A program made the position numbers and the translations under genes. Shown one piece after another: positions 50,973-59,742 of a stretch of DNA of 64,000 nt (position 1 is its first letter; every line of letters begins with the position of its first letter). The notes under the pieces were generated by a model that searched no databases, was not told where the DNA came from, and was given only the letters and a program-made list of their open reading frames with translations. The DNA is from CAVQJU01 sp963729215 (GTDB lineage Bacteria; Acidobacteriota; Vicinamibacteria; Vicinamibacterales; CAVVIG01), in the NCBI GenBank assembly GCA_963729215.1, contig CAVSND010000013.1:62001-126000 (forward strand), given 5' to 3'.

Positions 50973-51877
50973 TTGCCGTGTTTGATGAACGTTCCCGCCC
51001 GCATTTCGGCGACAGCCACTCGCAGTTCGTCTTCCGTGTTCATCACGATCGGGCCGTACCACGCGACGGGTTCTTCGATCGGCTTGCCCGAGACGAGCAG
51101 GAACCGGATGCCTTGTTCTCCCGCTTGCACGGTGACTTCATCGCCCCGGTCGAACAGCAGGAGCGAACGATTGCCGAGATCTTCGGCCGGCGAACCCGAG
51201 CCTGCGCTCACACCGTCTGTTTTTACGGCCTTCGGATCCGACGCGTTCCGGAACGTTCCCGATCCGGCAAAGACGTACGCGAACGCATGCCGTGTGGTCT
51301 CGACGGGCAGCGTCTTGCGCTTGCCGGGCGGGACGGACACGTCGAGATAAATCGGATCGGCGGCGATGCCGTCAACCGGACCGCTCGTGCCCCAGAAGTT
51401 TCCGCACACCACGCGGACGCGCGTGCCATCGTCGTCCACGACTTCGGGAATGTCTTTGCCCGCGACGTCCTGGTAGCGGGGCGTTGTCATCTTGAGCGAC
51501 GAGGGCAGGTTGGCCCAGAGCTGGAAGCCGTGCATGCGACCCTGCGCGTCGCCCTTGGGCATTTCCTGGTGGATGATGCCGCTGCCGGCGGTCATCCACT
51601 GGACGTCGCCGCCCGACAGCGTGCCGCTGTTGCCGAGACTGTCGCCGTGATCCACCTGTCCGGCCAGCACGTAGGTGATGGTCTCGATGCCTCGATGCGG
51701 ATGCCACGGAAACCCGGCGAGATACTCTTCGGGATTGTCGTTCCGGAAGTCGTCAAACAGCAGGAAGGGGTCGAACTCTTTCGGGTCCCCGAACCCGAAT
51801 CCGCGCTGCAATTTCACGCCTGCGCCTTCGAGAGTCGGCTGCGGCCTCAGGATTTTCTTGACGGCTCGTATGGACAC
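50969..51877 (-). CDS. Pirin-family bicupin
   Basis: 302 residues from a GTG (51877). The pirin N-terminal cupin is clear: FDPFLLFDDFRNDNPEEYLA, GFPWHPHRGIETITYVLAGQ, VDHGDSLGNSGTLSGGDVQW, and MTAGSGIIHQEMPK; the metal ligands are the two His of HPHRG-type, the H of VDH/IIH and the Glu of HQEM. The C-terminal cupin (RHAFAYVFAGSGTFRN, RSLLLFDRGDEVTVQAGEQG) lacks the His set, as usual. Bacterial pirins can act as quercetinases or regulators. Divergent from the MBL gene. Confidence 0.92.
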   Translation of the reverse strand: MSIRAVKKILRPQPTLEGAGVKLQRGFGFGDPKEFDPFLLFDDFRNDNPEEYLAGFPWHPHRGIETITYVLAGQVDHGDSLGNSGTLSGGDVQWMTAGSGIIHQEMPKGDAQGRMHGFQLWANLPSSLKMTTPRYQDVAGKDIPEVVDDDGTRVRVVCGNFWGTSGPVDGIAADPIYLDVSVPPGKRKTLPVETTRHAFAYVFAGSGTFRNASDPKAVKTDGVSAGSGSPAEDLGNRSLLLFDRGDEVTVQAGEQGIRFLLVSGKPIEEPVAWYGPIVMNTEDELRVAVAEMRAGTFIKHGK

Positions 51878-51909
51878 TGGGTACCTCGGGATGGTCGATG
51901 ATCTGAGTA

Positions 51910-51915
51910 TATACT
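51910..51915 (+). promoter_or_regulatory. Candidate -10 box placed for a leaderless transcript
   Basis: TATACT sits eight bases before the ATG at 51923, the spacing at which transcription would begin at or next to the start codon. No Shine-Dalgarno sequence is visible between them. A -35 is not obvious. The assignment is inferred from position only. Confidence 0.35.
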
Positions 51916-51922
51916 TTCGCCT

Positions 51923-52786
51923 ATGAAAATGAACGCGCTGGCGCGAGTGTCGCTCGCCATTCTGCTGTCGGGCGGCCTCTGGGTCGCCTATGCCTACGGA
52001 CAGGCGTTCGGCACGCAGGCCGCGAAGCTGACCACCGTCAAGGTGAAAGACGATCTGTTCGTGATCCACAACGACTTCGTGCCGGGCAACACGACGGCGC
52101 TCATCACGAATCAGGGCGTGATCCTCGTCGACGACAAGTTCGAGATCGATCACGACGGCATCGTCGCGGAAGTGAAGAAGCTGACGAACCAGCCGATCAA
52201 GTACGTGATCAACACGCACCATCACGCCGATCACAGCGGCGGCAACGCGAAGCTGCAGGCCATGAACGTCCAGGCGATCGCGTCCGAACAGGCCCGTGAA
52301 AACATGGTGGACGGCAAGCTCACCGGGCTGCCGACCATGGTGTTCGAGCATCACGCGCACGTGTATCTCGGCGGCAAGAACGTGGAGCTCTACCACTTCG
52401 GCCGCGCGCACACCAACGGCGACGTCGTCGCGTACTTCCCGGCGCAGCGGACGCTCGCGGCCGGCGACATGTTCACGTTCGGCGACGCGACGCCTGAGCT
52501 GATCGACTACTCGGGCGGCGGCAGCGCGAAAGAATGGACGTCAACGCTCGACTCGGCGCTGCAGCTCGATTTCGATGCCGTCGTCCCCGGCCACGGCGTC
52601 GTGACCACGAAGGCCGAGATGCGGAAGTACCGCGACAGCACGCTGGCCCTGCGCAACCGCATCCACGGGCTCGTCGTCGAGAAGAAGTCGCGCGCCGACA
52701 TCGAGAAAGTCATGCGGGCCGAATTTCACTGGGCGGATCTGCACGTGATGCTGAGCCTCGACGGCGCCATCGCGGAAATGCAGTAA
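51923..52786 (+). CDS. Secreted metallo-beta-lactamase-fold hydrolase
   Basis: 287 residues. Signal peptide ARVSLAILLSGGLWVAYAYG with QA. The zinc motif is THHHADH (H99-x-H101-x-D103-H104); the further ligands are in the YHFGRAHTNGD and LAAGDMFTF strands (His and Asp) and in VVPGHGVVTT (His). The overall pattern is that of class B3-like/SoxH-like MBL proteins with the H-T-N-G-D strand. The same family as the gene at 57698. Could hydrolyse lactams, lactones or thioesters; the substrate is unknown. Confidence 0.9.
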   Translation: MKMNALARVSLAILLSGGLWVAYAYGQAFGTQAAKLTTVKVKDDLFVIHNDFVPGNTTALITNQGVILVDDKFEIDHDGIVAEVKKLTNQPIKYVINTHHHADHSGGNAKLQAMNVQAIASEQARENMVDGKLTGLPTMVFEHHAHVYLGGKNVELYHFGRAHTNGDVVAYFPAQRTLAAGDMFTFGDATPELIDYSGGGSAKEWTSTLDSALQLDFDAVVPGHGVVTTKAEMRKYRDSTLALRNRIHGLVVEKKSRADIEKVMRAEFHWADLHVMLSLDGAIAEMQ

Positions 52787-52805
52787 ACGAGAACGCCGAG
52801 TCGTC

Positions 52806-52876
52806 GTAGTGCAGGTCTTCAGGCCTGCCCGCCAGACCTGAAGGTCCACACACCGGCGGACCCAAAGGTCTGCACG
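52806..52876. repeat. REP1 cluster of three units
   Basis: GTAGTGCAGGTCTTCAGGCC, TGCC (52806-52829), an inverted AGACCTGAAGGTCCACAC, and a degraded CCCAAAGGTCTGCACGAC. The first unit has a mismatch pair in the arm (GGTC/GGCC). Between co-directional genes, 20 bases after the MBL stop codon. Confidence 0.75.
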
Positions 52877-52954
52877 ACGGATCTTACGCAAAGACAATAG
52901 AAAGACTACGGCGCGCGCCTCGATCGAATGCTACAGATCGATCGAGGCACTCGC

Positions 52955-55900
52955 ATGAACCTGTCGGAAATCTTCATCAAGCGGCCGATCGCCACGAGCC
53001 TCGTGATGCTGGGGATCACGGTGTTCGGCGTCGTGGCATACCGCGCGCTGCCGGTCAGCGATCTGCCGAACGTCGACTTTCCCACGCTGAACGTCAGCGC
53101 GGGCCTGCCGGGCGGCGATCCGGGCACGATGGCGTCGTCGGTGGCGAGCCCGCTCGAGCGCCAGTTCACCACGATCGCCGGTCTCGACGAGATGACGTCG
53201 TCCAGCCAGACAGGCAGCTCGAACGTGACGCTGCAGTTCGACCTCGAGCGCGCCATCGACAGCGCGGCCGTCGACGTGCAGACCGCCATCGCCGCCGTGA
53301 TGCCGCTGCTGCCGGCGGGAATGCCGGCGCCGCCGTCGTTCAGAAAGTTCAATCCGGCCGATCAGCCGATCATGTACCTCGGCCTGACGTCTCCGACGCT
53401 GCCGATGTACGTCCTCGACGACTACGCCGAAACGATGATCGCGCCGCGCATCTCGATGGTGAACGGCGTGTCACAGGTGCAGGTGCAGGGGGCGCAGAAA
53501 TACGCGGTGCGGGTTCAGGTCGACCCGCAGAAGCTGCAGGCCGAGAAGATCGGGCTGAACGAGGTGAACGCCGCCCTTCAGAACTGGAATCCGAATCTGC
53601 CGACGGGACAGCTGTTCGGTCCCGATGAAACCTTCAACATCCAGGCGGCGGGACAGTTGATGAACGCCGACGCGTTCCGTCCGCTCGTCGTGGCGTATCG
53701 CAATGGCGCCCCGCTCCGGCTGTCGCAGGTCGCTCGCGTCATCAACGACGTGGAAGACAACCGCAACGCGTCGTGGCTGTACAACAAGGCCGGGTCGCAG
53801 CGCTCGATCAGCCTGAGCGTCATGCGTCAGCCCGGCAGCAACACTATCGAGGTCACCGACGCCATTCGACAGCTGCTGCCAGCGTTTCGCGCGAGCCTGC
53901 CGCCCTCGGTGCATCTAGCGGTCCGCGGCGACCGCTCGCGGAATATCCGCGAAGCGTTCAGCGACATCCAGGTCACAATGCTGATCACGCTGGCGCTGGT
54001 CGTCGCCGTGATCTTTGCCTTTCTTCACAACGGATCCGCGACGCTAATCCCGGCGCTGGCGCTGCCGTTTTCGATCCTGGGCACGTTCGCCGTGATGCAG
54101 GTCCTGGGGTTCACGCTCGACAACCTCTCGATGATGGCGTTGATCCTGTCGATTGGTTTCGTCGTGGACGATGCGATCGTGATGTTGGAGAACATCGTAC
54201 GTCACGTGGAGCGGGGCGAGTCGCCGCTCGAAGCCTCGCTCGAGGGCTCGAAGGAGATCGGTTTCACGATCGTCTCGATGACGGTGTCGCTGGCCGCCGT
54301 ATTCATTCCCGTCCTGTTCATGAGCGGCATCCTCGGGCGGCTGTTCCGGGAATTCGCCGTGACCATCACGGCGGCGATTCTGATCTCCGGCGTGGTGTCG
54401 GTCACGCTGACCCCGATGCTGTGCGGGCGCTTCCTGCGGGTGACAGCTCTCCAGGCGAAGGGGCGCATGGCCCGGGCCATGGAGCGGGTGTTCCATGTGG
54501 CATACGGGGTGGTACGAGGCGAGCCTCGGGCTGGCTCTCAGGCACCGGCCAATCATGCTCGGGCTTTTCGTGGCGGTGCTCGCGGCGACCGTCGGCATGT
54601 TCGTGGTCATCCCGAAGGGGTTCATCCCTGACCAGGACAACGACTCCATGAACATCAACCTCCGCGCCGCCCAGGGCACGTCGTACGCCGAGATGGTGAC
54701 GAATGCCCGGAAGGTCGCCGACATCGTCAGCAGGAACCTGTACGTGGACACCTTTTTCGTCAGCACCGGAGGCGGTTACAGCGCAATGAACACCGCGCGG
54801 CTCAACATTCAGCTGACGCCGAGACGGACGCGGCCGCTCACCGCCGCGCAGATCGCGCAGCAGCTTCGGCCGCAGCTCCTGCGGTTCCCGGAGTTTCAGG
54901 CGTTCATCAGCCTTCCGCCCGCGATTCAGATCGGCGGCCGAATGGCCAACAGCAGCTACACGCTGACGGTTGAAAGCGCGGACACCGCCAGCCTGTTCCA
55001 GTGGGCCTCCCGGCTCGAGAGAGAGCTGGCGAAGCTGCCAGAACTGCAGGACGTGTCTGACGACATGGAGGTGAAAAGCCCTCGCGTCGATCTCGTAATC
55101 GACCGCGACAAAGCGGGAGCTGTGGGCTTGAACGTGAGCGACATCGAAGGCGCTCTGTACGACGGGTTCGGCCCGCAATGGGCGACTACGATCTACGGAT
55201 CGAAGGCCCAGTACAAGGTGCTCCTCGAACTCGACCCGAAGGACCAGGAACAGGTGGAGTCCCTGAAGAAGGTCGGGTTCAAGACCCCGTCGGGCGCCCT
55301 TGTCCCGCTCGAGTCCGTCGTGTCCTTCAAGGAAACCGTCGGTCCGCAGACCGTGAACCATGCGGGCCAGCTTCCGGCTGTCACCATCTCGTTCGGCCTC
55401 AGGCCGGGCGTCGCGCTCGGGGCGGCCGTCGATCGCGTCCAGCGCGTCGCCTCGGCTGTGCTTCCACCGACCGTGACGACGAACTTCCAGGGCTCCGCCA
55501 AGGTGTTCCAGGCGTCGCTCCAGAACCTCGGCCTCCTTCTGGTTGTCGCTATCGGCGTGGTGTACATCGTCCTCGGCATGCTCTACGAGAGCTACATCCA
55601 CCCGTTGACGATTCTCTCGGGCCTGCCGTCGGCGGGGCTTGGCGCGCTGGTCACGTTGTGGATCTTCGGCAACGAGCTGAACATCTACTCGTTCGTGGGG
55701 CTCGTGATGCTGGTCGGGATCGTCAAGAAGAACGCCATCATGCAGATCGACTTCGCGCTGGAAGCTGAACGGCAGCACGGCAGGACACCTGCCGAGGCGA
55801 TCTACGAGGGCTGCCTGATCCGATTCCGGCCCATAATGATGACGACGCTCGCGGCCCTCCTGGGCGCGGTGCCGATTGCGCTCGGCTTCGGCGCAGGCGG

Positions 55901-56066
55901 GGAAGCGCGGCGTCCGCTCGGACTCGCGGTTGTCGGAGGCCTGATCGTGTCGCAGCTCATCACGCTCTATCTGACTCCCGTCGTATACACGTACATGGCG
56001 TCGTTGACGCAGAGCCAGAAGATGCCGGCGACGTTGAGGCACCAGCCCACTGCCTCGCCGCAATGA
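52955..56066 (+). CDS. RND efflux permease (HAE1/AcrB-MdtB type), frameshifted
   Basis: About 1,036 residues if a surplus G in GGGG (54506-54509) is removed. Begins MNLSEIFIKRPIATSLVMLG; porter domain; TM4 carries the proton-relay Asp pair in SIGFVVDDAIVMLENIVRHV; the second half resumes HTGWYEASLGLALRHRPIML and has IVKKNAIMQIDFAL with the TM10 Lys. The ends RRPLGLAVVGGLIVSQLITL and LYLTPVVYTYM are canonical. RND pumps need a periplasmic adaptor and an outer-membrane channel; neither gene is next to it, so the pump would have to recruit them from elsewhere. The stop overlaps the next gene (ATGA). Confidence 0.92.
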
Positions 56067-57606
56067 CGAAACCGCTGGCGCGGGACGGCGCGCTGGTGGG
56101 CGCGATGCTGACGACGGCGTTTCTCGCCGTGTCGTTTCTGGGCTGGACGGCTTTGTCCCTCCCATTCCTGCCATACGACCTGTTCGACTGGATTGCCCGC
56201 GTCCTTCCGGGTTCGGTGGCCACGCTCGGCGTCGACGCCATCGTCGGCCTGAGCGGGCTGATCGGCGGCTCCAATCTGGACGCCGCGGCGAAACCGATCG
56301 AGCAGGCGACAGCGGTCGGCGGCGTGTTCCTCGTCGGCGTGCGTTGGCGGCGCCCTGATGTTTTCGCTTCTGCGCCTGACGAGCGAGCCGCCCCTGCTTC
56401 CGTCCGGCATCGTCGGCGCCATCCTCGGCGGCCTGGCGCTCATCGTCGAGGAGCGATTGGACCGGATCGGAACCGGCCCGGCGCTCAGCGGACCCTGGGT
56501 CTTTTCGACGGTGTTCGCGTGGAGCGTGTCTGTCGGCTGGGCGTACGATCGGCTCGCCGCAGCAGGATCGGCTGGCGGGATGATGGTGCCGTGACGGCCG
56601 TCGCCGTTTTCTGATGCAGGTCGGCGGCTCGACGCTCGCGGCGGCCTTCATGACGACGATCGCCGGCGTGTTGTTCGGCGCCCGGAACGACAGCCTGACC
56701 GGCGCCCGGTGGTCTGACACGCATCCGCTGCCGAACGCCGGTGCGCGCGTCGCTCCGCTGGCCGGCACACGTCCGGAGTTCACGCCGCTCGATCGTCACT
56801 ACCGCGTCGACACGAACACACGCGCTCCGCGAATCGACGGCGCCGAGTGGCGGCTGAAGGTTGGCGGCCTGGTGCGGAGCCCGCTGTCGTTTACGCTGGA
56901 CGAGCTTCGGCAGCACGAGCCGCTGCATCAGTTCGCCACGCTGTCGTGTATCTCGAACCCGCCCGGCGGCGATCTGATCAGCACAATCAGGTGGACCGGC
57001 GTCAGCCTGGCGCGGCTGCTGCCGGAGCTGATGCCGAGTGCCCGCGCGACGCACCTGCGGATCACGTCCGCGGATGGCTTTTTCGAATCCGTCGCGATCG
57101 CGACGATTCAGCGTGACGAGCGGATCATGCTGGCCTACGCGTGGGACGGCGTCCCGCTGCCGTCGGAACACGGCTTTCCTCTGCGGCTCTTCGTCCCGGA
57201 TCTGTACGGCATGAAGCAGCCGAAATGGGTTGTCGTCATCGACGCCGTGGACAGCTGGCAGCCCGGCTACTGGGTGTCTCGCGGCTGGGATCGCGAGGGT
57301 CACGTGGCGATCGCGTCGGCGATCGACGTCGTCCGCGCGGGGCAGCGTTCCGGGGGGGAACGGACCGTGGAACTGGGCGGCATTGCGTTTGCCGGCAGCC
57401 GGGGAGTGTCGAAAGTCGAGGTCCGGGTAGACGAGGGCGAATGGCAGGCGGCTCAGCTGCGCGACCCGCTATCGGACACGACGTGGGTTTTATGGCGAGC
57501 GTCCCTGGACGCTCCCCCCGGCAATCATGCCTTCATGGTCCGCGCCTACGACGGCCAGCAACGGCGGCAGGAGGCGAACTTCCATACAAAACGCAGCGTA
57601 ATCTGA
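56063..57606 (+). CDS. Membrane-anchored molybdopterin oxidoreductase (sulfite-oxidase/MsrP fold), two frameshifts
   Basis: Three frames join into one protein of about 513 residues. First, membrane helices GALVGAMLTTAFLAVSFLGW and ATLGVDAIVGLSGLIGG; then, after an indel near 56350, FSLLRLTSEPPLLPSGIVGA and VFSTVFAWSVSVGWAYDRL; then, after one near 56598, RRRFLMQVGGSTLAAAF followed by the catalytic part. The molybdenum ligand is the Cys in ATLSCISNPPGG (112 counted from 56614); VPLPSEHGFPLRLFVPDLYG and the C-terminal Ig-like dimerisation domain VSKVEVRVDEGEWQAAQLRD are typical of sulfite-oxidase folds. Electron acceptor not evident. Coupled to the RND gene by ATGA. Confidence 0.85.
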
Positions 57607-57614
57607 AGCTCCAT

Positions 57615-57637
57615 GTAGTGCAGGCCTTCAGGCCTGC
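57615..57637. repeat. Single REP1 unit
   Basis: GTAGTGCAGGCCTTCAGGCC, TGC, with a perfect stem of GCAGGC/GCCTGC. It is the cleanest copy of the consensus and lies nine bases after the stop of the molybdopterin gene. No inverted partner follows. Confidence 0.85.
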
Positions 57638-57697
57638 GCGAGACCAGGCCGGAGTCTCCGAAACCGCAGCCGCCGGAGATCGAGTATTATTCGCGCC

Positions 57698-58624
57698 ATG
57701 AAGAGAATCATTTTTCTGGCAGCGCTCGTGAGCGTGGGCACCCTGTCCCTTGGTGTGGCGGCCTTCCAGCAGCCGCCGGCCGCCGCGGCGCCGAAAGTGG
57801 TCGAGGTCGAGAAGCTCCGCGACAACCTGTGGATGTTGAAGGGCGGCGGCGGCAACACCGCGGTGTTCGTCCGCACTGACGGGATCACCGTCGTAGACAC
57901 GAAGAACCCGGGCTGGGGCCAGCCGATCCTCGATCAGATCAAGAAAATCAGCGACAAGCCGATCACGACGATCATCAACACCCACACGCACGGCGATCAC
58001 GTGAGCGGCAACGTCGAGTTCCCCGCGACGGTCGAGGTCATCGTCCAGGAGAACACGAAGGCCAACATGCAGGAGATGCGCGGCGCGACGGGCATCGCCC
58101 AGAACGGCCCGCCGACCAACATCTTCAAGGCCAACAACGGCCGGGGCCTGCCGAGCAAGACGTTCAAGGACAAGATGACCATCGGCAAGGGCGCCGACGA
58201 GATCAACCTGTTCTACTTCGGCCGCGGCCACACGAACGGCGACGCCTGGGTCGTGTTCCCGGCGCTGCGTCTCGCGCACGCGGGTGACATCTTCTCGGGC
58301 AAGAACATCCCGCTGCTCGACGCGAACAACGGCGGCAGCGGCGTGGCGATCGGCGACACGCTCGCCAAGGCGGCGAAGAGCCTGAAGAACATCGACACCG
58401 TCATCACCGGGCACAGCACGACGATGACGATGGCCGACCTGGCCGAGTACGCGGAGTTCAACAAGGACTTCATGAAGGATGTCCAGGCCGCCAAGAAGGC
58501 CGGCAAGAGCGCGGACGATGTGGCCGCGAGCTGGAAGATTCCCGAGAAGTACAAGGGCTACGCCGCGCCCGCGGCGGCCCGGCTCAAGGCCAACGTGCAG
58601 ATCGTGATGGACGAGACGAAGTAA
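57698..58624 (+). CDS. Secreted metallo-beta-lactamase-fold hydrolase, second copy
   Basis: 308 residues. Signal peptide MKRIIFLAALVSVGTLSLGV with AAF. Zinc motif NTHTHGDH (H96-x-H98-x-D100-H101), then FYFGRGHTNGDAWVVFPALR, LAHAGDIFSGKNIP and DTVITGHSTTMTMADL provide the remaining ligands. A Lys/Asp-rich C-terminus. Paralog of 51923 with about the same layout. It is followed without a gap by a secreted-family gene, so the two are likely one transcript and may act on the same extracytoplasmic compound. Confidence 0.9.
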   Translation: MKRIIFLAALVSVGTLSLGVAAFQQPPAAAAPKVVEVEKLRDNLWMLKGGGGNTAVFVRTDGITVVDTKNPGWGQPILDQIKKISDKPITTIINTHTHGDHVSGNVEFPATVEVIVQENTKANMQEMRGATGIAQNGPPTNIFKANNGRGLPSKTFKDKMTIGKGADEINLFYFGRGHTNGDAWVVFPALRLAHAGDIFSGKNIPLLDANNGGSGVAIGDTLAKAAKSLKNIDTVITGHSTTMTMADLAEYAEFNKDFMKDVQAAKKAGKSADDVAASWKIPEKYKGYAAPAAARLKANVQIVMDETK

Positions 58625-59644
58625 GTGCCCAGGCGGCTCCGCTCGATCTCGGCGGCGGCCGCGCTGTTGCTGCTGCTGGGCGAAGCCGCCAGCCTTCACG
58701 CCCAGACGCAGAGCGCCTCCGAGCAGGTGGCGCCCAGGCTCCGCGGCTATGTCGCCCCACGCACCCCGTGGGGCGACCCCGATCTCAACGGCATCTGGCC
58801 GAGCATCGACATGGTCCGGGTGCCCGTCCAGCGGGCTCCGCAATACGGAACCCGGCTGTTCATGACGGCCGAAGAGCACGCCGCCCTCGAAAAACGGGAA
58901 CAGGAACAGATCGCGCGCATGGCGGCAGACGGCGCCGGCGGCGCTACCGGGGCGCCCGGTCACTGGGTCGAGTGGGGCAAGTCGCAGCTGCAGACGTCGC
59001 TGCTCGTCGATCCTCCGGACGGCCGGATGCCGCCGATGACGCCTGCAGGACAGGCGCGCACCGCGGCCGCACCGAAAGGGACGCTGTTCGGCGCGCAGCT
59101 GGACAGCCCCGAAGACTTCTCGATGTGGGAGCGCTGCATCTCGCGCGGCGCGCTCGGATCGACGCTGCCGGTCCTCTACAACAGCGGCATCGACATCACG
59201 CAGGGCCCGGGCGTCGTGGCCATCCGGTACGAGATGGTCCACGACATTCGCATCATCCCGATCGGGCCGGCCGCCGCCCATCCGCGTCTCGGATCGTCCA
59301 TCAGGCAATACATGGGCGACGCCCGCGGCCACTTCGAGGGCGACACTCTCATCGTCGAAACGACAAACTTCACCGAGAAGATCGGCGTCGGCTTGAGCGG
59401 CGGCGGGACCCCGAACAGCTTTGCGATGCGCCTCACCGAGCGCTTCACGCGCGTCTCGAAGGACACGATTCGCTACGAGGCGACGGTCAACGACCCGGAC
59501 ACGTGGACGGCGCCGTGGACCGTGGCGTTTCCGCTCACGCGCATGCCGGACTACGGCATGTTCGAGTACGCCTGCCACGAAGGCAACCACGGCCTCCTGA
59601 ACGCCCTCAGCGGATCACGGGCGGAAGAACGGACCCGCAACTAA
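58625..59644 (+). CDS. Secreted D-L-x-G-x-W family protein, copy 5
   Basis: 339 residues, intact, GTG start immediately after the TAA of the MBL gene. Signal peptide ISAAAALLLLLGEAASLHAQ. TPWGDPDLNGIWPSIDMVRV is the hallmark, then TSLLVDPPDGRMPPMTPAGQ, WERCISRGALGST, IRYEMVHDIRIIPIG, GDTLIVETTNFTEKIG, RLTERFTRVSKDTIRYEATV and FEYACHEGNHGL. With copies 2 and 4 it forms a subgroup sharing RC-x-x-RG, E-M-[IV]-H and CHEGN. Unknown function; operon with an MBL hydrolase is the best clue in this window. Confidence 0.88.
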   Translation: MPRRLRSISAAAALLLLLGEAASLHAQTQSASEQVAPRLRGYVAPRTPWGDPDLNGIWPSIDMVRVPVQRAPQYGTRLFMTAEEHAALEKREQEQIARMAADGAGGATGAPGHWVEWGKSQLQTSLLVDPPDGRMPPMTPAGQARTAAAPKGTLFGAQLDSPEDFSMWERCISRGALGSTLPVLYNSGIDITQGPGVVAIRYEMVHDIRIIPIGPAAAHPRLGSSIRQYMGDARGHFEGDTLIVETTNFTEKIGVGLSGGGTPNSFAMRLTERFTRVSKDTIRYEATVNDPDTWTAPWTVAFPLTRMPDYGMFEYACHEGNHGLLNALSGSRAEERTRN

Positions 59645-59655
59645 CCACGACGGGC

Positions 59656-59719
59656 ACATCACGAAGTCACGAAGGCCACGAAGAACTCTCTCGCCGCAAA
59701 GAGACTTCGTGATCTTCGT
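59656..59719. repeat. CACGAAG hairpin
   Basis: ATCACGAAGTCACGAAGGCC and ACGAAGAACTCTC face GAGACTTCGTGATCTTCGTG. Two CACGAAG words per arm, stem about 16 bp with one bulge, between convergent genes (stop at 59644, stop at 59743). Same element as 33897. Confidence 0.75.
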
Positions 59720-59742
59720 GAAGAGGGATCGCGGAAAGCAGG

